A stretch of DNA of 64,000 bases from Hyphomicrobium facile (GTDB taxonomy: Bacteria > Pseudomonadota > Alphaproteobacteria > Rhizobiales > Hyphomicrobiaceae). The notes beneath the pieces were generated by a model. The model did not search any database, was not told where the DNA came from, and saw only the letters and a list, made by a program, of their open reading frames with translations. The stretch spans positions 868,001 through 932,000 of the forward strand of contig NZ_FPCH01000003.1 in assembly GCF_900116175.1 (NCBI RefSeq), in the 5' to 3' direction. Each line of letters starts with the position of its first letter. Position 1 is the first letter of the stretch. Below, one piece after another: positions 49,816-58,996 of this stretch. The translations under genes were made by a program, and so were the position numbers.

Positions 49816-50109
49816 TTACTTCTTTTCCGGAGCCATCGAGTCATGAGCCGTCTGGCCCATGGCGTCAGACCCCATACTGTCCTTCTTCATCGCGCCTGAA
49901 CCCATGGCATCTTTACCCATGCTGTCTTTGTTCATCGCGTCGGGCGCCATACTATCCTTTTTCATTGCGGCGGGATCCTTGGTCATGCCGGCGCTCTGCA
50001 TGGTATTGCCGGATTTGCTCGTGGAATCATCGGCAAAAACGGGGCTCGCCAGCGAGCCTGCAGCGGCTAAAGCGACTGCGAGAGAGATACTGCGAATGGG
50101 TAGGGCCAT
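49816..50109 (-). CDS. Pentapeptide MXKDX repeat protein, exported
   Basis: The 97-residue product has a signal peptide (PIRSISLAVALAAAGSLASP, cleavage near FAD) and then tandem five-residue units such as MKKDS, MAPDA, MNKDS, MGKDA and MGSGA. This is the penta-MXKDX family of small exported Met/Lys/Asp-rich proteins; function is unknown, with metal binding through Met and Asp a possibility. ATG 50109 has GGAGA upstream. It lies close to the cytochrome b gene (90 bases) on the same strand. Confidence 0.85.
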   Translation of the reverse strand: MALPIRSISLAVALAAAGSLASPVFADDSTSKSGNTMQSAGMTKDPAAMKKDSMAPDAMNKDSMGKDAMGSGAMKKDSMGSDAMGQTAHDSMAPEKK

Positions 50110-50337
50110 GCCAAATTCTCCGGACCGGCGTGACCACCCGGACCCCATGGCCGGCATGCACGCTGCTCTTCGTTGTTCGATGGCGGCGTGGCGATGGTTA
50201 CATCGGGGAATAAAAAAATCGGGCGGGTCGAACTCTCGGAAATCCTGGGATAGTTAAGGCGAAGGCAGGCATTTCATGTCGGGCTTAGACCTGCTTTCCT
50301 CTCATGGGGAGAATCATCGAATGCAGGGAACTAGCCA

Positions 50338-50835
50338 ATGCTCATAACGCGGTATGCCAAGATCATAATGTGTTCAGCACTTGGCGCGGTTTGCCTGTTG
50401 ATCGCCTTCAACAACATCACAGACTACGGGACGAACTACCTGTTCGTGCAGCACGTGCTCAGCATGGACAGCACGTTGCCCGACAGCAACCTCAAGTACC
50501 GCGCGATCTCAAACCCTGTCCTATGGGAAGTGGCATACGCCGCGATCATAACGGCGGAGGCTCTGACAGGCATTTTGTTCATTAGCGGAGCGGCATCACT
50601 TTGGCGCACGAGGCGCGCGCCGGCCGAGGTCTTCAATCGTGCAAAGGGGTATGCGATTGCTGGGGGTACGCTTGCGTTCCTCGTCTGGTTCTTCGGCTTC
50701 ATGGGGATAGGTGGCGAATGGTTCGCAATGTGGGAATCGCGAACGTGGAACGGCCAACAGGCGGCTTTCCGATTCTATATGACCATGCTTGCGGTGTTGG
50801 TTTTTCTAAATCAGCCCGATGCCGATTTGGAGTGA
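50338..50835 (+). CDS. DUF2165 small integral membrane protein
   Basis: The 165-residue product has four membrane segments and the family pattern FNNITDYGTNYLFVQHVLSMD, RAISNPVLWEVAYAAIITAE, GTLAFLVWFFGFMGIGGEWF and MWESRTWNGQQAAFRF. DUF2165 has no known function. It is divergent from the MXKDX gene and 33 bases from the convergent TPR regulator. GGAA-type site upstream is weak. Confidence 0.88.
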   Translation: MLITRYAKIIMCSALGAVCLLIAFNNITDYGTNYLFVQHVLSMDSTLPDSNLKYRAISNPVLWEVAYAAIITAEALTGILFISGAASLWRTRRAPAEVFNRAKGYAIAGGTLAFLVWFFGFMGIGGEWFAMWESRTWNGQQAAFRFYMTMLAVLVFLNQPDADLE

Positions 50836-50868
50836 CGACGACGATGCTCTTGCCCGCTCTCTTAAACG

Positions 50869-52083
50869 TTAGGCGACAATCAAGCCGGCATTTTTTTTGC
50901 CGGTTCCGGAGATCGATTCCAACGGTTCCGATAAGAAGAAATTCTTGGACACATTGGGCCAGTCGGCCTTGACGATCGCCGCCTCTTCTCGCGCGGCCGT
51001 CGACAAGCCGCTTACGCCATATGTAATCGCCAGAGTGTAATGGTTCGGCATGAACGACGGGTTGATTTCGATGCCCTGAAGAAATGCTTCGATTGCGCTT
51101 TCATATTCCGCCAGTGCGAAGTGACACAAGCCGAGCGCATAATAATAAAAGCTCGACGGATGCGGCTGCAGCAGCATCGCCGTTTCCATGTTGCGCATTG
51201 CGGCTTCTCCATCGCCATGCGCCGCGAGGGCTAGGGCCAAGAAGAGCCGTCCATCGGGGAAGTTGGGCTCGAGCGAACACGCGCGCCGCGCGGCGGTCAG
51301 CGCATCGACGCCGTCTTTCGTGTGAAGCAACGTCCAACCTAGAACGGCCTGGGCCATCGGCGATTGTCCGTCGAGCGTCACGGCACGATTGGAATGCTCG
51401 TAAGCGAGACCGAGTGCAGATACGTGGCTGCTTTCCCACCCCATGCTGTGTTCGAAGACCAACGCGCGTGCGAGCCAAGCATGAGCCGCGGCGTATTTCT
51501 TATCGAGCGTGATCGCACGCGAGAAATGCTCTTGCGCCTCAAAGCAAGATTGACGCGTGTACCGCCAAAATGCCGATAATCCGCGAAGTAATGCATCGCG
51601 GGCTTCGGGGGAGGGAGGGCCATCCGGTCGCTTGTGCGATGTGTTCGAGAGATTCAACTCCTTAAGGCGGGGCGAAACGGTAGAAAAATGGGTGTCCGAT
51701 CGTTCCCGTTCCGGTCGATTGAGCGGCTCCCGGCGGATCTCAATTCTCGGCTCATAGCCACCCCTCGGCAGCTCGACGACGATGGTATCAAATCGCCCAA
51801 TCGACTGGTAATAGTCGCGGAGCTTGTCGCGCAGACGCCCGGCTTCCATTCGGACGATCGGATTGACGAGCGGATCGAACGAGGCGGGGCGATCAAAAAC
51901 ATCAAGCGCAATCGTATAGCCTTTGAGGCGTTCGGCGCGGCCCGCAAGCGCTTCGCCGACGATGTAGGCGAGAAATCGTCGTCGTCGCTCGGACTGCTTG
52001 AAAAACTCACTGCTCAAGATGCGGTCGAGCTGCCCAACGATGGCTTTCCTGTCTGACTCGCTCCAATCCATTGGCTTCGTCAC
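50869..52083 (-). CDS. TPR-repeat regulator-like protein
   Basis: The 404-residue protein begins with a domain (residues 1-120) of the type that precedes TPR-containing adenylate-cyclase-like or regulator proteins in rhizobia: RRRRFLAYIVGEALAGRAER, YTIALDVFDRPASFDP, RMEAGRLRDKLRDYY, and VVELPRGGYEP. A linker follows, then TPR-like helical pairs (about 160-370: AAAHAWLARAL, GWTLLHTKDGVDAL, YYALGLCHFALAEYE). No cyclase domain is present. It likely acts in signalling or gene control through protein contacts; this is inference. No operon partner. Confidence 0.78.
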   Translation of the reverse strand: MTKPMDWSESDRKAIVGQLDRILSSEFFKQSERRRRFLAYIVGEALAGRAERLKGYTIALDVFDRPASFDPLVNPIVRMEAGRLRDKLRDYYQSIGRFDTIVVELPRGGYEPRIEIRREPLNRPERERSDTHFSTVSPRLKELNLSNTSHKRPDGPPSPEARDALLRGLSAFWRYTRQSCFEAQEHFSRAITLDKKYAAAHAWLARALVFEHSMGWESSHVSALGLAYEHSNRAVTLDGQSPMAQAVLGWTLLHTKDGVDALTAARRACSLEPNFPDGRLFLALALAAHGDGEAAMRNMETAMLLQPHPSSFYYYALGLCHFALAEYESAIEAFLQGIEINPSFMPNHYTLAITYGVSGLSTAAREEAAIVKADWPNVSKNFFLSEPLESISGTGKKNAGLIVA

Positions 52084-52332
52084 GTCAGGCCTCGTCCCTG
52101 CCCTCTGTTCGCCGGTTGTTACTGTAACATCCTATCGTAGAGACTTTCTCCTGGCATTATTCCTCCGCAGACGGAAACAAGAAAGCCGGTGGGTCTGGAT
52201 TTTGAAATATCGTGCGGCCAAGAACACTCAATTGCGCTTCGGCTGAGCGATAGCGAGCATCAAATAATAACTCCGTTCAGAAATTCAGGATCGTCCGGCG
52301 TCAGCAGAATTGAATTTAAATGGAGCATTGAA

Positions 52333-52806
52333 ATGAACGTCCAAAAGCTCGTTGTCGCCCTTCCCGTGGCGCTCCTCTTTGCCGGCACTGGACAGGTGCA
52401 GGCCGGCCCGACGATCGAGGAGGCATTCGCGCTCGCATGCGTGACCGATAAGTGGGACGTTAAGGAGCCCGAAAAGGGGCACAAGCTGGTCGACTACGCT
52501 GGCCGATGCATCGACGTTCCCGACGATAAGAGCGAAGCACTCACTTCGGAGGATTGCGTCGGCAAGTACGAATACATGCCAGATGGAAGTTGGAAGGGCT
52601 CCGGCACCTGTACTCGGAACCTCAAAGGTGGTGACCACATCACCGACACGTGGGAGGAAGGATCACACCTTAAAGTCAACGTCTACAAGACGACCGGTGG
52701 AACAGGTAAATACCAAGGTGCAACCGGCGGCGGCACGTACACGATGGACAGCATCACGGATACTCTCGGTGGCGGCAGACTCAAGGGCAAGATCTCGCTG
52801 CCCTGA
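52333..52806 (+). CDS. Exported hypothetical protein with disulfide cysteines
   Basis: From ATG 52333 (GGAG upstream) a 157-residue protein: signal peptide MNVQKLVVALPVALLFAGTG (cleavage near VQA), then a beta-rich mature part with four Cys (ALACVT, GRCIDV, EDCVGK, GTCTRN) and Gly/Thr repeats GGTGKYQGATGGGTYTMDS. The last segment recalls allene-oxide-cyclase-like or lipocalin-like barrels, in which a similar GGTGKYxGATGxGTY motif occurs. Function unknown. The frame is open to 52189 upstream but lacks other support. Confidence 0.7.
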   Translation: MNVQKLVVALPVALLFAGTGQVQAGPTIEEAFALACVTDKWDVKEPEKGHKLVDYAGRCIDVPDDKSEALTSEDCVGKYEYMPDGSWKGSGTCTRNLKGGDHITDTWEEGSHLKVNVYKTTGGTGKYQGATGGGTYTMDSITDTLGGGRLKGKISLP

Positions 52807-52929
52807 GATGATGTCCTTCAGACGCAAATGCTCGGTGATGGCGGAGCGGGCGCCTCATCTCGGCGTATCGCTGCCGGAGCGTTCTGATCGGCAGTCGGGT
52901 TGAGCATCGATAGGGGCAGCTAGCGGCCC

Positions 52930-53223
52930 ATGACCATTAATCCCGACGAGATCCGAGAAGAGATGAAGCGAGGCATCGACTCTCTTCTCGATCTCGTCTT
53001 TGCGCAAAGCACATCCGAGACGCCGTTGTATTCAAGAAGCGAGGCCTTCGAGCTGATCCACGCCGCGTTACGGGTTTGCAGCGTGAGCGCGGAGAGCACG
53101 CTTGCGGCCTATGCGACGACAACCATCCTGGACATGCTGGGGCTGAAGTTTTGGACCTTCGACGAGTACGAGGCTCAGGTCTGCCGCCGGGCCATTCGGC
53201 CGATCAACCTCGATGAGGAATAG
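52930..53223 (+). CDS. Small helical hypothetical protein, 97 residues
   Basis: The product is predicted all-helical and acidic (NPDEIREEMKRGIDSLLDL, SEAFELIHAALRVC, ALRPI-like end RAIRPINLDEE), without signal peptide or membrane segment. No family is recognised. The coding look (codon use, acidic tail, start ATG 52930) is reasonable but there is no homology that I can recall. It lies on the same strand upstream of the ABC transporter, 157 bases away. Confidence 0.5.
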   Translation: MTINPDEIREEMKRGIDSLLDLVFAQSTSETPLYSRSEAFELIHAALRVCSVSAESTLAAYATTTILDMLGLKFWTFDEYEAQVCRRAIRPINLDEE

Positions 53224-53379
53224 GACCGAGACTCCCGCGAGCACGGCTAAACTCTCCAAATGCGCGCCAGGCGGCGATCCGTTTCGATCTCGGAATATCG
53301 TCATCACTTCTTCTTCGTTAAGTCTCGCTCGCTGACCCCTTATGAACTCTGCTCGGGTTGTTCAAAGGGGTACGACAAG

Positions 53380-54354
53380 ATGAAATTTTGGGACCGGGCC
53401 CGGGCATCGCTAGCCCTCGGCATCGCGCTTATCTTGTCTTCGGCCGCGCAGGCTGCGGATAAGATCACGGAGATCAGGATCGATTGGGCGACGTACAATC
53501 CCGTTTCCCTGGCGCTCAAGGACAACGGGATTCTCGAAAAGGAATTCGAGAAGGATGGGATCGCGATCCGCTGGGTTCAGTCCCTCGGCTCCAACAAGGC
53601 ACTCGAGTTCTTGAACGCAAGTTCTCTCGACTTCGGCTCGACTGCAGGTGCCGCCGCACTCGTCGGAAAGATCAACGGCAACCCAATCAAATCGATTTAC
53701 GTTTATTCGCGACCGGAATGGACGGCACTCGTTACGCGGCCGGATACCGGGATAACCAAGGTTGCCGATCTCAAGGGTAAGCGCATTGCAGCGACACGCG
53801 GCACCGATCCGCACATCTTTCTCGTTCGATCCCTGCAGGAAGTAGGTCTGACGGAGAAGGACGTAACCGTTGTTGTTCTCCAGCATGGTGACGGCAAAGC
53901 CGCTCTCCTTCGTGGCGACGTCGACGCTTGGGCGGGCCTCGATCCGCTCATGGCTTCCGCCGAGATCGAGAATGGCGCGAAGCTCTTCCATAGAAACCGC
54001 GAAGCCAACAGCTGGGGTGTGCTCAACGTTCGGGAAGCCTTCGCCAACGAACATCCGGATGTCGTCAAGCGCGTGCTCGCAGCTTACGAAAAAGCGCGCG
54101 AATGGTCGCTTGCCCATCCGGCCGAGCTGCAAAAATCGCTCGTAACGGCAACCAAGCTTCCGGACGCGGTCATTGCCAAGCAGCTCGGCGAACGCACCGA
54201 TCTCACGTTTTCCAAGATCGGGCCGTTGCAGCGGGACACGATATTGGCCGCCGGGCTCGCGCTTCAGAAGGCCGAGGTGATCAAACCGGACGTCGATGTC
54301 GCTGCTACCGTCGACGCGCTGATTGACGCCAAGTTCTCGACCGCTTCCAACTAG
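53380..54354 (+). CDS. ABC transporter substrate-binding protein, aliphatic sulfonate type
   Basis: The 324-residue protein has a signal peptide (cleavage near AAQA, residue 24) and the SsuA/TauA fold: EIRIDWATYNPVSLALKDNG, SLGSNKALEFLNASSLDFGS, ADLKGKRIAATRGTDPHIFL, LRGDVDAWAGLDP. ATG 53380 follows AAAGGGG at the right distance. It begins an SBP-permease-ATPase operon; the next gene starts six bases after its stop. Family members bind alkanesulfonates, taurine or nitrilotriacetate-like ligands; the exact substrate is unknown, and no sulfonatase (ssuD or tauD) gene is beside it. Confidence 0.9.
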   Translation: MKFWDRARASLALGIALILSSAAQAADKITEIRIDWATYNPVSLALKDNGILEKEFEKDGIAIRWVQSLGSNKALEFLNASSLDFGSTAGAAALVGKINGNPIKSIYVYSRPEWTALVTRPDTGITKVADLKGKRIAATRGTDPHIFLVRSLQEVGLTEKDVTVVVLQHGDGKAALLRGDVDAWAGLDPLMASAEIENGAKLFHRNREANSWGVLNVREAFANEHPDVVKRVLAAYEKAREWSLAHPAELQKSLVTATKLPDAVIAKQLGERTDLTFSKIGPLQRDTILAAGLALQKAEVIKPDVDVAATVDALIDAKFSTASN

Positions 54355-54360
54355 AGTCCA

Positions 54361-55203
54361 ATGGGCATTGCAGAGCAAGCCGGCTTTTCGATTGCCGAAA
54401 AGCCTGGCACCAAAGCCCGCCATCCGAAAAGGATGCGCGGGCTTGCCCCTATTTTCGCCGGCTTCATTTTGCCGATCACGCTCGGGCTCGGATGGGAAAT
54501 TGCCGTCCGCACCGGCGTCGCCGACGGACGTCTCGTACCGCCGCCGTCGCGGATTTTCGAAACGGTGGTTGAACTCGCCCAATCCGGCGAACTGTTGCTG
54601 CACATCAAGGCCACGTGTCTGCGCGTTCTCGCCGGCTTCAGTGGCGGAACGCTCGCCGGCACGCTACTCGGCGCCATCGCCGGCTATTCGTTGCTCACGC
54701 GCCGGCTCGTCGATCCGACGCTTCAAGCTTTGAGAGCGGTTCCATCGATTGCGTGGGTTCCGCTTTTCATTCTCTGGTTCGGAATTTTCGAGACTTCGAA
54801 GATCACTCTTATCGCTGTGGGGGTCCTCTTTCCCGTGTATCTCGGTGTTCTGGGAGCCATTCTGTCGGTCGATCGTAAAATCGTCGAGGTTGGGCGTGTC
54901 TTCCGGCTGTCGCCGTTCGCGCTTACACGGCGCGTGCTGTTACCCTCCATCCTTCCGGCCTATGTCGTCGCGCTCCGTGGCGGTCTTGGCCTCGGCTGGA
55001 TGTTTGTCGTGGCGGCAGAGTTCATGGGCGCCTCCGAAGGACTTGGCTATCTTTTGGTCGACGGCCAGCAGCTTGGAAAGCCACAACAGATCGTAACGGC
55101 CATACTGATATTCGCCATTCTCGGCCAAGCTTCCGATTGGCTGCTGTCCACCGCCGCGGCGCCATTCCTTCGCTGGCAAGACTCCTTCTCGACCAGCGAT
55201 TGA
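54361..55203 (+). CDS. ABC transporter permease, sulfonate type
   Basis: The 280-residue protein has six membrane segments and the permease motif FVVAAEFMGASEGLGYLLVDG (EAA-like loop) with DPTLQALRAVPSIAWVPLFI, as in SsuC/TauC. It forms the homodimeric channel that pairs with the ATPase encoded six bases downstream. No other domain. The start ATG 54361 lies directly after the substrate-binding gene. Confidence 0.92.
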   Translation: MGIAEQAGFSIAEKPGTKARHPKRMRGLAPIFAGFILPITLGLGWEIAVRTGVADGRLVPPPSRIFETVVELAQSGELLLHIKATCLRVLAGFSGGTLAGTLLGAIAGYSLLTRRLVDPTLQALRAVPSIAWVPLFILWFGIFETSKITLIAVGVLFPVYLGVLGAILSVDRKIVEVGRVFRLSPFALTRRVLLPSILPAYVVALRGGLGLGWMFVVAAEFMGASEGLGYLLVDGQQLGKPQQIVTAILIFAILGQASDWLLSTAAAPFLRWQDSFSTSD

Positions 55204-55209
55204 AGACCG

Positions 55210-55965
55210 ATGCTCGAAGCGCACCAGATCAGAAAAACGTATCCGAACGGAACAGTCGCGCTCCATGACGTTTCGTTGAATGTGACGGCAGGTGAGATTG
55301 TTGTGATCGTCGGCGGCTCGGGATGCGGAAAGAGCACCTTGCTGCGTGTGCTGTCGGGCCTTGAAAGACCATCAGCGGGTTGGGTCTCGGTCGACGGTGC
55401 GCGGATCGAAGAACCTCATCCTGCGGTCGGCATGATCTTTCAAGAACCGCGGCTGATGCCTTGGCTGACTGTTCGGCAAAATGTCGGGTTCGGACTGTCT
55501 CACCTCCCAAAGGCTGAGAGGCTGGCGCGGGTCGACGAGGTTCTCGCGCGGGTTGGACTTGCCGATTACGGCCGCCGCTGGCCGCGCGAACTCTCGGGTG
55601 GTCAAAGTCAGAGGGTATCGATTGCGCGCGCGCTCGTCACACAGCCGAGCGTTCTCCTGCTCGATGAACCGTTTTCGGCACTCGACGCCTTTACGCGCAT
55701 CGAGCTTCAGGATCATCTGCTCGAACTCTGGGCGGGCAGCCGGCAGACACTGGTGCTGGTTACCCACGACATCGAAGAAGCGGTGGCGCTTGCAACGCGG
55801 CTTGTCGTGCTGAAGCCGGCCCCGGGCCGAATAGCGACGACGTTCGACGTGCAACTCGGTCAGCCGCGCAGCCGCCTCTCGATCGCTTTCGGAGACGAGA
55901 AGAGGCGGCTTCTCGCGGCGCTTGATCATTCCCTGTCCGAATTTCGCGCGCAGGTTTCCGGCTAG
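55210..55965 (+). CDS. ABC transporter ATP-binding protein, sulfonate type
   Basis: The 251-residue ATPase has Walker A GGSGCGKST (residues 35-43), Q-loop IFQEPRLMPWLTV, signature ELSGGQSQRVSIARAL, Walker B VLLLDEPFSALD and the switch His in VLVTHDIEEAV. It energises the permease encoded just upstream (SsuB/TauB type). A short C-terminal extension (about residues 200-251) is typical of this branch. It is the last gene of the operon; a 173-base gap follows. Confidence 0.95.
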   Translation: MLEAHQIRKTYPNGTVALHDVSLNVTAGEIVVIVGGSGCGKSTLLRVLSGLERPSAGWVSVDGARIEEPHPAVGMIFQEPRLMPWLTVRQNVGFGLSHLPKAERLARVDEVLARVGLADYGRRWPRELSGGQSQRVSIARALVTQPSVLLLDEPFSALDAFTRIELQDHLLELWAGSRQTLVLVTHDIEEAVALATRLVVLKPAPGRIATTFDVQLGQPRSRLSIAFGDEKRRLLAALDHSLSEFRAQVSG

Positions 55966-56138
55966 CTTGCAGGGGGGCCCGGCGGTTGGGCGCGCTTTGG
56001 TTCACGCTGTTGCGCTGGAATTCTAAAAGGGAGTGTCGCTCTAATCTTAGCCATCAACCCGATGGACAGAACGCTCCGTATCGGTAAGCTCGGGTCCTTG
56101 TCGCTCAACAAAAACCCTAGAAATCAATCGAGCCAGCA

Positions 56139-56540
56139 ATGCCATCCTTTTCCCGCTTTCTGTTCATGATACTCCTTCTCACTTCCGCCTCTCCACTCGC
56201 TGCCCAGGAGTTGAAACTCATGGACACGAGCGGCGTCCATCCGGAGATGCTCAACGATATCTATGGCGAATGGGAGGTGAGCGACAACACGGGCGGCAAG
56301 CGCTGTCAGGTGACGCTGAAGAAGGAGGCGACGATCGGCGGCAACGAGATCGAGATTGCGGAGGGCTGCGCCGAGACGTTCCCTGTGATGGGCGAAATCA
56401 CGGCGTGGCGGCTTTACGAGGGCTGGGGCATTGGCTTTGCCGACGCCACTCGCAAGCTGCGCATTCATTTCTTCACCCCGGACGAGCGCTATGTCGCCGA
56501 GCCCGAGGTGGATGGCATCAACACCATCGTCAAGAAGTAG
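56139..56540 (+). CDS. AprI/Inh-type metalloprotease inhibitor
   Basis: A 133-residue exported protein: signal peptide (FLFMILLLTSASPLAAQ), then a small beta-barrel with the AprI/Inh pattern IYGEWEVSDNTGGKRCQVTL, IEIAEGCAETFPVMGEITAWRLYEG. Two Cys (in KRCQV and EGCAE) form the family disulfide. Inh proteins plug the active site of secreted serralysin-type proteases and usually sit by the protease gene. No protease or type-I secretion gene is in this window. Standalone family members occur; a role in protecting the periplasm is inference. Confidence 0.8.
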   Translation: MPSFSRFLFMILLLTSASPLAAQELKLMDTSGVHPEMLNDIYGEWEVSDNTGGKRCQVTLKKEATIGGNEIEIAEGCAETFPVMGEITAWRLYEGWGIGFADATRKLRIHFFTPDERYVAEPEVDGINTIVKK

Positions 56541-56658
56541 CCCGTCTGGCCGCGCAGGGTCTGGCCGCGCAGGAATGCCATCGTGGTGGCAGACTGTTGG
56601 CGCGGCGCTTGTCGCCGCTTCCAGCATCGGCATTGAAGAGGGATCGCATCCTCAAGCG

Positions 56659-57441
56659 TCAGGTGCGATGGCCGAAATCCGTGAGAACCCTACTGAGTGC
56701 TTCGCTATCGATATGCACGGGTCCGGTGAAGGGATGATCGATTGAAATGATCACGAGGAGGCCCATAAAGACGATTGTCGATAGGATGCCTGTCATCAAA
56801 ACTTGAGCGCTAAGATTTTCGGTTCCAAAGAAGAAGGTGAATCCAACCGTGAGGAACGCGCCAAAAACTAAAACGAGCCACAGTACGCTCGGCACGACGC
56901 CGGCGGCGAGCTGAATTCTCGTTCGCCGAGATTGGGTAAGGGTGTCGAGCTGTTTGAAGATCTCGCTATATACCGCCGATGACCCGCTGTTCGCGTTGCT
57001 TGCGCGAATTGCCGCCAGGTAAAGATCATCGAGTGCTTTTCGCACATCGTCGCTCGCGTCCTCTCCGGCCATTCGCGGCCAGTCTTTCTCAATCGCGAGA
57101 CCCAAGTAGTTGCTAAGCGCGTTCCGTATCGCAACGGCGTCAGGGACGGGGCCTGGGGAGAGTCGATAAATCGTTGCGGATGCCCCCGCTTCTTGGAGGA
57201 CAGCGGTTTCGGCATCGCTGAAGCGCTCCCAAACGACGATTACCGCGAATGCCAAAAGAACCGCGTAGATGACGCCAACGGTCGCGAATTTGAAGCCGGC
57301 GATTTCATTGTTCGACGTCAAACGCTCCAGTCCGACTCTGCGTCGGACGAATACTGTGCCGATCATCGCGGCTGCCGTGGGAACGATGACGACCAGGAGC
57401 GTCCCGAGCCTAAGAGGAAGTGAGGACAGGTAATGCGACAT
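56659..57441 (-). CDS. DUF4239-like membrane protein
   Basis: From ATG 57441 (GGGGGAAAG upstream) the 260-residue protein has membrane segments at about 12-32, 48-70, 180-198 and 205-235 and the family segment NEIAGFKFATVGVIYAVLLAFAVIVVWERF, split here as NEIAGFKFATVGVIYAVLLA and FAVIVVWERF. DUF4239 has no known function. A long open frame upstream to 57642 lacks a ribosome site and is ignored. It is convergent with the Inh-type gene. Confidence 0.82.
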   Translation of the reverse strand: MSHYLSSLPLRLGTLLVVIVPTAAAMIGTVFVRRRVGLERLTSNNEIAGFKFATVGVIYAVLLAFAVIVVWERFSDAETAVLQEAGASATIYRLSPGPVPDAVAIRNALSNYLGLAIEKDWPRMAGEDASDDVRKALDDLYLAAIRASNANSGSSAVYSEIFKQLDTLTQSRRTRIQLAAGVVPSVLWLVLVFGAFLTVGFTFFFGTENLSAQVLMTGILSTIVFMGLLVIISIDHPFTGPVHIDSEALSRVLTDFGHRT

Positions 57442-57778
57442 GACTGCTTTCCCCCGACTGGCGCTGTCGAGGACAATAAGCACGGTCACGCGAAATGCGC
57501 ATCTACTCCGCGTGCTGATCGGTGGTTTGGGGGCCATCTTTGGATGGGAACGGAAACGTGGATGCGCGTGCACAGCACTTTCGCGGCGGGACTCGCTTTC
57601 GGCCGAGCGCCCGCCAGACGAATTCTGCGGACGCTGAAACATAGCTAAGCTATTGATTTAGCTCGCGCGCTGGAGATGATGAAGACGAGAACCTGCATCG
57701 TCATTAAGGTTGATTGACAGCGCAGCGTGCCCTGCGTCTTCCAATGTCCGTCTTTCAAGCTACCAGCAAAATAGGCTC
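57442..57778. other. Intergenic stretch, nothing recognised
   Basis: About 340 bases between DUF4239 (upstream side) and the end of the YeeE/YedE pair. Open frames have no motif or ribosome site. Confidence 0.45.
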
Positions 57779-58210
57779 TTACGCTTCCTTGATTTCCGAT
57801 GGTCGCTTGCGGACAAGGCTGGCTGCCACGATTCCGATCAGCATCGTTGGTACGAACACAAGTGTACCTGTCGCGGCGAGCCCGAGCGACGTAACCGCAG
57901 GACCCGGGCAGAAGCCGAAGAGGCCCCAACCAAGTCCGAAGATCGCAGACCCGATGACGAGCGGTCGATCGATGTTATTCTGGACAGGCAAATGAAAGCC
58001 CGAGTCAAGAAGAGGCTTTGGCCGCCGAAGCACAAAATGATAGCCCGTGGCTGTTACGGCGATCGCGCCGAGCATCACGAAAGCCAAACTGGGATCCCAG
58101 CTTCCCGCGACGTCCAGAAAATTCAGCACTTTTGCAGGATTGGCCATTCCGGAAATGACAAGTCCGATGCCGAAAATCAGCCCTGCAGCAAGGTTGACGA
58201 CGAGGCTCAT
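57779..58210 (-). CDS. YeeE/YedE-family transporter, second half (DUF6691 type)
   Basis: The 143-residue protein has four membrane helices and the half-site motifs MANPAKVLNFLDVAGSWDPSL, GLFGFCPGPAVTSLG with its Cys. It overlaps the first half gene by four bases (ATGA at 58210), which fixes the start at 58210 rather than at upstream codons. Together they form a split YeeE/YedE transporter, known to import thiosulfate or polysulfide-like sulfur. In many proteobacteria this pair is controlled by BigR with a Blh hydrolase; neither is next to it here. Confidence 0.88.
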   Translation of the reverse strand: MSLVVNLAAGLIFGIGLVISGMANPAKVLNFLDVAGSWDPSLAFVMLGAIAVTATGYHFVLRRPKPLLDSGFHLPVQNNIDRPLVIGSAIFGLGWGLFGFCPGPAVTSLGLAATGTLVFVPTMLIGIVAASLVRKRPSEIKEA

Positions 58211-58650
58211 GGGCCACCTCCGATGATGTGGCGGACGACGAACACGGTGAGTACAGCCACTGCCATGAATATGATTGTCGCCGCGAGGGAGCGCTTCGAG
58301 AAACGTGAAAGTCCGCAGACGCCGTGACCGCTTGTGCAACCTCCACCCAGGACAGCACCGAATCCGACAAGCAGTCCGGCAATCGCCGCGAGCGGAATAT
58401 TTGTCGATACCGATTGTGTGACGGCATGGCCGGTCACGGCTGTCCAGACGAAGGGGGCGGAGATCAGTCCTATGATGAAGGCCAAGGCTTGCGCGGGCTT
58501 GCTGTCGGCTGCCGGCGCGATCAGCCTTTTCACGATGCCGCTTATGCCTGCGATGCGCCCGTTGGAATAGAGGAGGAGAACCGCAGAAACGCCGATCAGC
58601 GCGCCGCCCACACTTGACGCCAGAGCCGTAAATTCAGTCGCTACAGCCAA
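58207..58650 (-). CDS. YeeE/YedE-family transporter, first half
   Basis: The 147-residue protein has four membrane helices and the hallmark AVLGGGCTSGHGVCGLSRFS with two Cys that guide sulfur species through the channel. It is the first of two coupled genes for a split transporter (PmpA/PmpB-like). A start at 58650 gives the typical N-terminus TALASSVGGALIGVSAV. Upstream 58651-58996 holds its promoter. Confidence 0.9.
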   Translation of the reverse strand: MAVATEFTALASSVGGALIGVSAVLLLYSNGRIAGISGIVKRLIAPAADSKPAQALAFIIGLISAPFVWTAVTGHAVTQSVSTNIPLAAIAGLLVGFGAVLGGGCTSGHGVCGLSRFSKRSLAATIIFMAVAVLTVFVVRHIIGGGP

Positions 58651-58996
58651 CTTCGAAGCCTCTCGTGCTCGTTCTCGACAATCAGCAACGCGATCCTACA
58701 AAGGACGCGCCAACTCCATGCCAACGCGTCGAGATCGACGTCAACGCGATTGCTGCTACGTCGTGAAACAAGGGCTTTTTTCACGCAGCCTTGAGATAAA
58801 ACGAACATTCTCGCCCACCGCAGTCCCTTTCCCGCGCCAGACCTTGATGTCTGCTTCTGTATACGACTGCCGGAAACCTCGCAGCTGAGCCCATTGGCCG
58901 CTGTGACCGGTACCGGTCGTTCAGTCTCTCAGACGCTACGAGCCAGAATCGGAATTTGGTTGGTACGTAGCTCACACTCGAATGGAACGTCAGGCG
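58651..58996. other. Intergenic stretch, nothing recognised
   Basis: About 345 bases between the kinase gene end and the YeeE start, both on the minus strand. One 64-residue open frame on the minus strand (58781-58975) looks non-coding. No hairpin stood out. Confidence 0.45.

Noticed and set aside
49816-50109. Methionine-codon-rich repeats considered as a replication origin iteron set
   Set aside because: They are in frame in a gene with a signal peptide and match the MXKDX protein family.
53410-54603. 397-residue open frame opposite the ABC substrate-binding gene
   Set aside because: Antisense shadow; the plus strand has signal peptide and family motifs.
58781-58975. 64-residue open frame on the minus strand
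   Set aside because: No motif and no ribosome site; considered a transposase remnant but no signature was found.
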